From contig QMLK01000036.1 of NCBI GenBank assembly GCA_003646705.1, positions 1 to 8,027 on the forward strand: a stretch of DNA of 8,027 nt. Reading direction: 5' to 3'. The notes beneath the pieces were generated by a model that was not told where the DNA came from, did no database searches, and worked only from the letters and a program-made list of their open reading frames with translations. This DNA is from Deltaproteobacteria bacterium (GTDB lineage: Bacteria; Desulfobacterota; B13-G15). Numbering within the stretch: the first letter of the stretch is position 1; each line of letters begins with the position of its first letter. A program made the position numbers and the translations under genes. This document shows, piece after piece, positions 5,135 to 8,027 of this stretch.

Positions 5135-6415
5135 ATGCAAGCAGCGGCAACAAGGGAGATAAGGAACCTTAAGGACTTGGTGGCCTTCATCCGTTCGGAG
5201 TTGAAGCCGAAGGGGAAAATCCTCACCCCCTTCAACGTCATAACCGCCCCGATACTGGCCATCGGCCTCGGGCTCATCGTCTACCGCTTCATCTTCGGGC
5301 TGGGTACGGTGGTGCACGAGGTGCCGGGCTTCCCGTGGGGGATATGGATCGGCTTCAACATCATGTCGGGGGTAGCCTTCGCAGGAGGGGCCTATGTGCT
5401 CACCTTCGTGGTCTACATCCTCAGGTCGGAGAAGTACCACCCCATCATCAGGCCCACGGTGCTCAACGGGTTCCTCGCCTACCTCTTCTACGCCGGGGTG
5501 ATCGTGGTGGATTGCGGACGGTGGTGGAACATAACCAACCCCATCCTCGGCAACAAATTCGGCGTCAACGCCGTGCTGTTCCTCATCGCGTGGCACTTCC
5601 TCCTGTACATGTTGACGGAACTCGTGGAGTTCTCCCCCGCCATCGCCGAGTGGCTCGGCCTGAAGAAGGTCAGAAGGATCCTCAACTCCATGACCATTGG
5701 AGCGGTGATCTTCGGCATCACCCTCTCCACCCTCCACCAGTCGGGCCTCGGGGCCCTCATCATGATGGGCAAGCCCAACATCCACCCCCTCTGGTGGACG
5801 GAGTACATCCCCGTGCTCTTCTTCGTCTCCAGCATCTTCGCCGGCCTCTCCATGGTGATCTTCGAGGGGAGTATAAGCCTGAGGGTCTTCGGCCGTCAGA
5901 TGACCGAGGAGTACAGGAGGGAGTACCCGGATATAGTCGTCGGCCTCGCCAAGACCTGTGCGGCGGTCATGTTCGTGTACCTCTTCCTGAAGGCCCTGGT
6001 GCTGATACACGGCAGGCATTGGGACTTGCTCAACACCCCCATGGGTTACTGGTACCTGACGGAGGTCGTGGGGCTCGTGCTCATCCCTTGCCTCATGTTT
6101 GCAAAGGGGGTGAGGAGCAGGAACCTGACCATCATCCGCGTGGCCGCCCTCTTGACCATGGCCGGCATCATCATCAACAGGTGCAACTACGTCTTCATCG
6201 CCTACAAGTGGTATGTGCCCCTGTCCGAGAGGTACATACCCACCCTGGCTGAGACGTGGATAGCCTTCACCGTGGTCCTGGCCCACATCTGGACCTTCAG
6301 GTGGATCGTCAACAGGATGCCTGTGTACCGCGAGGTACCGGAGTGGGCCAAGGAGGAAGAGGAGGAAAAGATCATCAGGAAGGAGGTGGCACAATGGAAG
6401 GCTTCACGTATGTAG
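5135..6415 (+). CDS. NrfD/HybB-type quinone-interacting integral membrane subunit
   Basis: The 426-residue protein has about ten hydrophobic helices spread from residue 35 to 400, the arrangement of HybB/HmcC-type members of the NrfD family. The segment STLHQSGLGALIMM matches the conserved HybB-type helix ending, and the charged N-terminal 30 residues and C-terminal 30 residues (a run of Glu and Lys) are probably cytoplasmic. Family members carry no cofactor; they bind menaquinol and hand electrons to, or take them from, an attached ferredoxin subunit, and some are proposed to move protons. It is directly preceded by that ferredoxin gene and followed by the second GcvH-like gene, which overlaps its last 22 nt. 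Acidic and His residues inside the helices (WHFLLYMLTELVE, VDCGRWW) are candidates for the quinone site. The HybB-like assignment is firm, but the specific complex is not a named one. Confidence 0.93.
   Translation: MQAAATREIRNLKDLVAFIRSELKPKGKILTPFNVITAPILAIGLGLIVYRFIFGLGTVVHEVPGFPWGIWIGFNIMSGVAFAGGAYVLTFVVYILRSEKYHPIIRPTVLNGFLAYLFYAGVIVVDCGRWWNITNPILGNKFGVNAVLFLIAWHFLLYMLTELVEFSPAIAEWLGLKKVRRILNSMTIGAVIFGITLSTLHQSGLGALIMMGKPNIHPLWWTEYIPVLFFVSSIFAGLSMVIFEGSISLRVFGRQMTEEYRREYPDIVVGLAKTCAAVMFVYLFLKALVLIHGRHWDLLNTPMGYWYLTEVVGLVLIPCLMFAKGVRSRNLTIIRVAALLTMAGIIINRCNYVFIAYKWYVPLSERYIPTLAETWIAFTVVLAHIWTFRWIVNRMPVYREVPEWAKEEEEEKIIRKEVAQWKASRM
6381..6388 (+). promoter_or_regulatory. Ribosome binding site that sets the start at 6394
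   Basis: AGGAGGTG lies 5 nt before the ATG at 6394, inside the end of the NrfD-type gene. It decides this start over upstream in-frame codons, which would add about 46 residues overlapping the NrfD gene. Confidence 0.85.
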
Positions 6416-7101
6416 ACCTCTTCGCGACCAAAGGTCCGGAGTACCTGCTGGTAATAGGGTTCTTGCTGATGCTGATACCCTTCTGGAGGATGTTGAGGGC
6501 CCCAGCGGAGGCGGGGCTGCGGAGGGTGAGGGAGGCCATGACCTCCTTGGCCGACTGGTTCTTCCTCCCCGAAGGGGTCTACTACCACCAGGGCCACAGT
6601 TGGGCCTTGCCCCAGGAGGGGAACCTCGTGAAGGTGGGCATCGATGACTTCGCCCAGAAACTGGTGGGTAAGCCGAGGGAGGTCTACATACCCACTGTGG
6701 GCTCTAAGGTCGAGCAAGGTGAGGTCGGCTGGAAGCTCGGCGTGGACTCCAAGACCATCGAGATGCTGTCCCCGGTCAGCGGTGAGGTGGTGGCCATCAA
6801 CAAACGGGCCCTCGAAGACCCCGAGGTGCTCACCAGGGACCCCTACGGAGAGGGATGGCTGATGATGGTGAAGCCCCACAACATAAAGGCCAACATCAAG
6901 AACCTCCTGTCGGGGAGGCTCGCTTCGGCCTGGATGGAAGCCACCCTCGACCGCCTCAGGGAGAGGATGGGGGGAGAGCTCGGCCTCGTCTACCAGGACG
7001 GCGGTCTGCCGGTGTCAGGCCTGGCCAAGGCCCTCTCGCCCGAGGAATGGGACAAGATAGCGAGGGAGTTCCTGTTGACCGAAGAAGGAGGGGAAGGATG
7101 A
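6394..7101 (+). CDS. Membrane-anchored GcvH-like protein
   Basis: This 235-residue protein has one membrane helix at residues 17-34 and then a glycine cleavage H-protein-like domain at about 60-163 (GHSWAL, VGIDDFAQKLVG, SPVSGEVVAINK, DPYGEGWLMMVKP). In true H-proteins the lipoyl Lys lies seven residues before the (A/S)P of that strand. Here this position is Ser119, with Lys120 next to it in a loop one residue short, so lipoylation is uncertain. The C-terminal part (about 165-232) with its DRLRERM helix, LGLVYQDGG motif and EEWDKIAREF resembles the tail of the GcvH-like protein at 3056-3982, so the two are probably paralogues. The gene overlaps the NrfD-type gene upstream and shares ATGA with the cytochrome gene downstream. 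It is likely a stable subunit or accessory of the complex. It does not belong to a glycine cleavage system, since no gcvT or gcvP lies nearby. Confidence 0.88.
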   Translation: MEGFTYVDLFATKGPEYLLVIGFLLMLIPFWRMLRAPAEAGLRRVREAMTSLADWFFLPEGVYYHQGHSWALPQEGNLVKVGIDDFAQKLVGKPREVYIPTVGSKVEQGEVGWKLGVDSKTIEMLSPVSGEVVAINKRALEDPEVLTRDPYGEGWLMMVKPHNIKANIKNLLSGRLASAWMEATLDRLRERMGGELGLVYQDGGLPVSGLAKALSPEEWDKIAREFLLTEEGGEG

Positions 7102-7469
7102 AGCGGGGTATCCTGGTGTTGGCCCTCTTGGCCGCTGTCCTCGTCATACCCCTGGCCAAAGAGGGTGGGTCCTCTGACACCATCGTCATCAAGGGGCTCG
7201 AGAAGCTCTACGGTCCGGTGGAGTTCTCCCATGGAGACCACGAGGAGCTGGCGGAGGACTGTTCCTCATGTCATCACCACAGCGATGAGCCCCTGGCCTG
7301 CGGTGAGTGCCATGAGCCCATCTCGGTTTACCATTACAAGGGGAAGGAGCGGAAGGCAGGCATCGGCCTAAAGGGCGCTTATCATGGCCTTTGCATAGGC
7401 TGTCACAAGGAGAGCGAGAGCGGTCCCGTGGGCTGCACAGATTGTCACGCCAAAAAGGCCGGTAAGTAA
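7098..7469 (+). CDS. Periplasmic tetraheme cytochrome c (class III / c7-like)
   Basis: The 123-residue protein has a signal peptide (MKRG, hydrophobic 5-19) that may be cleaved or remain as an anchor. Four CxxCH motifs start at Cys55, 68, 99 and 113, with the second pair near the C-terminus. His45, His48, His60/61, His79 and His96 are available as distal ligands, so bis-His hemes as in cytochrome c3/c7 are expected; all four sites are CxxCH, whereas classical c3 also uses CxxxxCH. It would accept electrons from, or give them to, the HybA-like ferredoxin in the periplasm. The ATG overlaps the upstream stop codon (ATGA, 7098-7101), with GGAGG 6 nt before it, so translation is coupled. It is the last gene of the operon, ending 22 bases before the terminator stem. 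Confidence 0.92.
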   Translation: MKRGILVLALLAAVLVIPLAKEGGSSDTIVIKGLEKLYGPVEFSHGDHEELAEDCSSCHHHSDEPLACGECHEPISVYHYKGKERKAGIGLKGAYHGLCIGCHKESESGPVGCTDCHAKKAGK

Positions 7470-7491
7470 TACCTCAGATATCCCAGACTTC

Positions 7492-7530
7492 GACGGTCCC
7501 TTTCCGTAAGCGGAAAGGGACCGTCCTTTT
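7492..7530 (+). terminator. Rho-independent terminator of the NrfD-type operon
   Basis: GACGGTCCCTTTCCG (7492-7506) pairs perfectly with its complement at 7511-7525 around a TAAG loop, followed by CTTTT. A 15-bp perfect stem right after the last operon gene makes this a very strong intrinsic terminator, and it separates the sensor gene as its own unit. Confidence 0.95.
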
Positions 7531-7571
7531 GGCTTCGTTGACCCTAAAACACCGTTTATGGTATTTGTAAA

Positions 7572-8027
7572 ATGGTAAAGTTTATGCGTTCCCATAGTCT
7601 GAGCCTCCGGTTGATCCTCTGCGTAGGGGTGGTGGCGATAGCCGCCATCGGGGGCTTCGCCTACATCAACCTCGAGACCCAGAGGAGACACCTCATCCAG
7701 GAGGTCATCTCAGGGGCCCAGCAACTAAGCGATACCATCAAGAGAAGCCTCTGGTACGACATGCTCCATAACTACCGAGACGCCCTCTACAACGTCATAG
7801 AGGTCATCGGCAGGCAGGAGGGCATAGAGAAGGTGAGGATCTTCAACAAGAAGGGGATGGTCATGTTCTCCTCCCACAAAGAGGAGATAGGGGAGGTGGT
7901 GGATAAGAGGGCCGAGGCCTGCTACGCCTGCCACGCCGAAGACCGCCCCCTGGAGAGGCTCGATACCCCCAAGAGGACCAGGATCTATCAGGCCAACGAC
8001 CATCGCATCCTCGGCATGATAAGCCCC
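7572..8027 (+). CDS. Membrane sensor protein with a periplasmic c-type heme motif, probably a histidine kinase (N-terminal part)
   Basis: The open frame runs off the window after 152 codons. A membrane helix at about residues 12-32 is followed by a periplasmic sensor region with a helical start and a PAS-like strand pattern (KVRIFNKKGMVMFSS), then CYACH at residues 117-121 and RTRIYQANDHRILGMI. From memory, this heme-c sensor domain is common at the N-terminus of deltaproteobacterial two-component histidine kinases, where redox changes at the heme may be the signal; a chemoreceptor or cyclic-di-GMP enzyme could carry it too, because the output domain is not in view. No good ribosome site precedes the ATG at 7572; the ATG at 7584, with GGTAAAG upstream, is an alternative start. 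A weak TTGACC (7538-7543) may be part of a promoter. A sigma-54 response regulator might be encoded further right. Confidence 0.7.
   Translation, partial: MVKFMRSHSLSLRLILCVGVVAIAAIGGFAYINLETQRRHLIQEVISGAQQLSDTIKRSLWYDMLHNYRDALYNVIEVIGRQEGIEKVRIFNKKGMVMFSSHKEEIGEVVDKRAEACYACHAEDRPLERLDTPKRTRIYQANDHRILGMISP

Noticed and set aside
6256..6393. Upstream extension of the second GcvH-like gene
   Set aside because: It overlaps the NrfD-type coding region deeply, and the ATG at 6394 has a near-perfect ribosome site and begins a clean membrane-anchored protein.
4223..6394. Very long open frame on the minus strand (about 723 codons)
   Set aside because: It is antisense to the ferredoxin and NrfD-type genes; its product is a His/Asp/Glu/Pro-rich low-complexity string typical of a shadow frame.
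3056..7101. Glycine cleavage system
   Set aside because: The H-protein-like domains lack a clear lipoyl lysine and there is no T-, P- or L-protein gene; the context is respiratory.

Overview
The window comes from a GC-rich anaerobic, respiring bacterium, most like Desulfobacterota (the old Deltaproteobacteria). Evidence: several multiheme c-type cytochromes, an NrfD/HybB-type membrane subunit with a Tat-exported iron-sulfur partner, a sigma-54-type promoter, and a periplasmic sensor domain carrying a c-type heme motif. AGG (Arg) and ATA (Ile) codons are frequent, which would fit a thermophile, but taxonomy cannot be fixed from this sequence alone.

Left part, minus strand (1-2076). The first 130 bases hold the N-terminus of a gene that runs off the window, probably a PfkB-type sugar kinase. 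Next comes a two-gene unit read leftwards from about 2200: an exported undeca-heme cytochrome c (757-2076), then a rhodanese lipoprotein (258-707), closed by a clear rho-independent terminator (203-231). The cytochrome frame is interrupted by one in-frame TGA (1873-1875). Exactly 11 nt after it lies a perfect 6-bp hairpin with a GTT loop, the geometry of a bacterial SECIS element. Export signal and heme 1 lie before the TGA and the other ten hemes after it. A selenocysteine-containing cytochrome is therefore a serious possibility, and it is the most interesting feature here.

Middle (2077-3055). A 213-bp AT-rich divergent region has promoter-like elements for both directions and several palindromes, including a perfect 12+1+12 one. 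It separates the cytochrome from an archaemetzincin-type zinc protease (2290-2841, plus strand). The following 214-bp gap holds a hairpin at the protease stop codon, a two-part dyad, and a near-consensus -24/-12 promoter.

Right part, plus strand (3056-7469). This is a compact six-gene operon for what looks like a membrane quinone/periplasm electron-transfer complex. It encodes a protein with two 4-Cys modules and a GcvH-like domain; a small one-TM protein; a HybA/HmcB-like ferredoxin with four [4Fe-4S] sites, a Tat signal and a C-terminal anchor; a 10-TM NrfD/HybB protein; a membrane-anchored second GcvH-like protein; and a tetraheme cytochrome c. There is no molybdopterin or hydrogenase subunit. 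The likely job is to pass electrons between menaquinol and periplasmic cytochromes, with the GcvH-like proteins as unexplained accessory parts. A 15-bp-stem terminator (7492-7530) ends the operon. The last gene (from 7572, cut by the window end) is a membrane sensor with a periplasmic CxxCH, probably a histidine kinase, and a candidate regulator of the sigma-54 promoter.

No tRNA, rRNA, CRISPR array, insertion sequence or attachment site was seen, and no gap between genes exceeds 300 bases.
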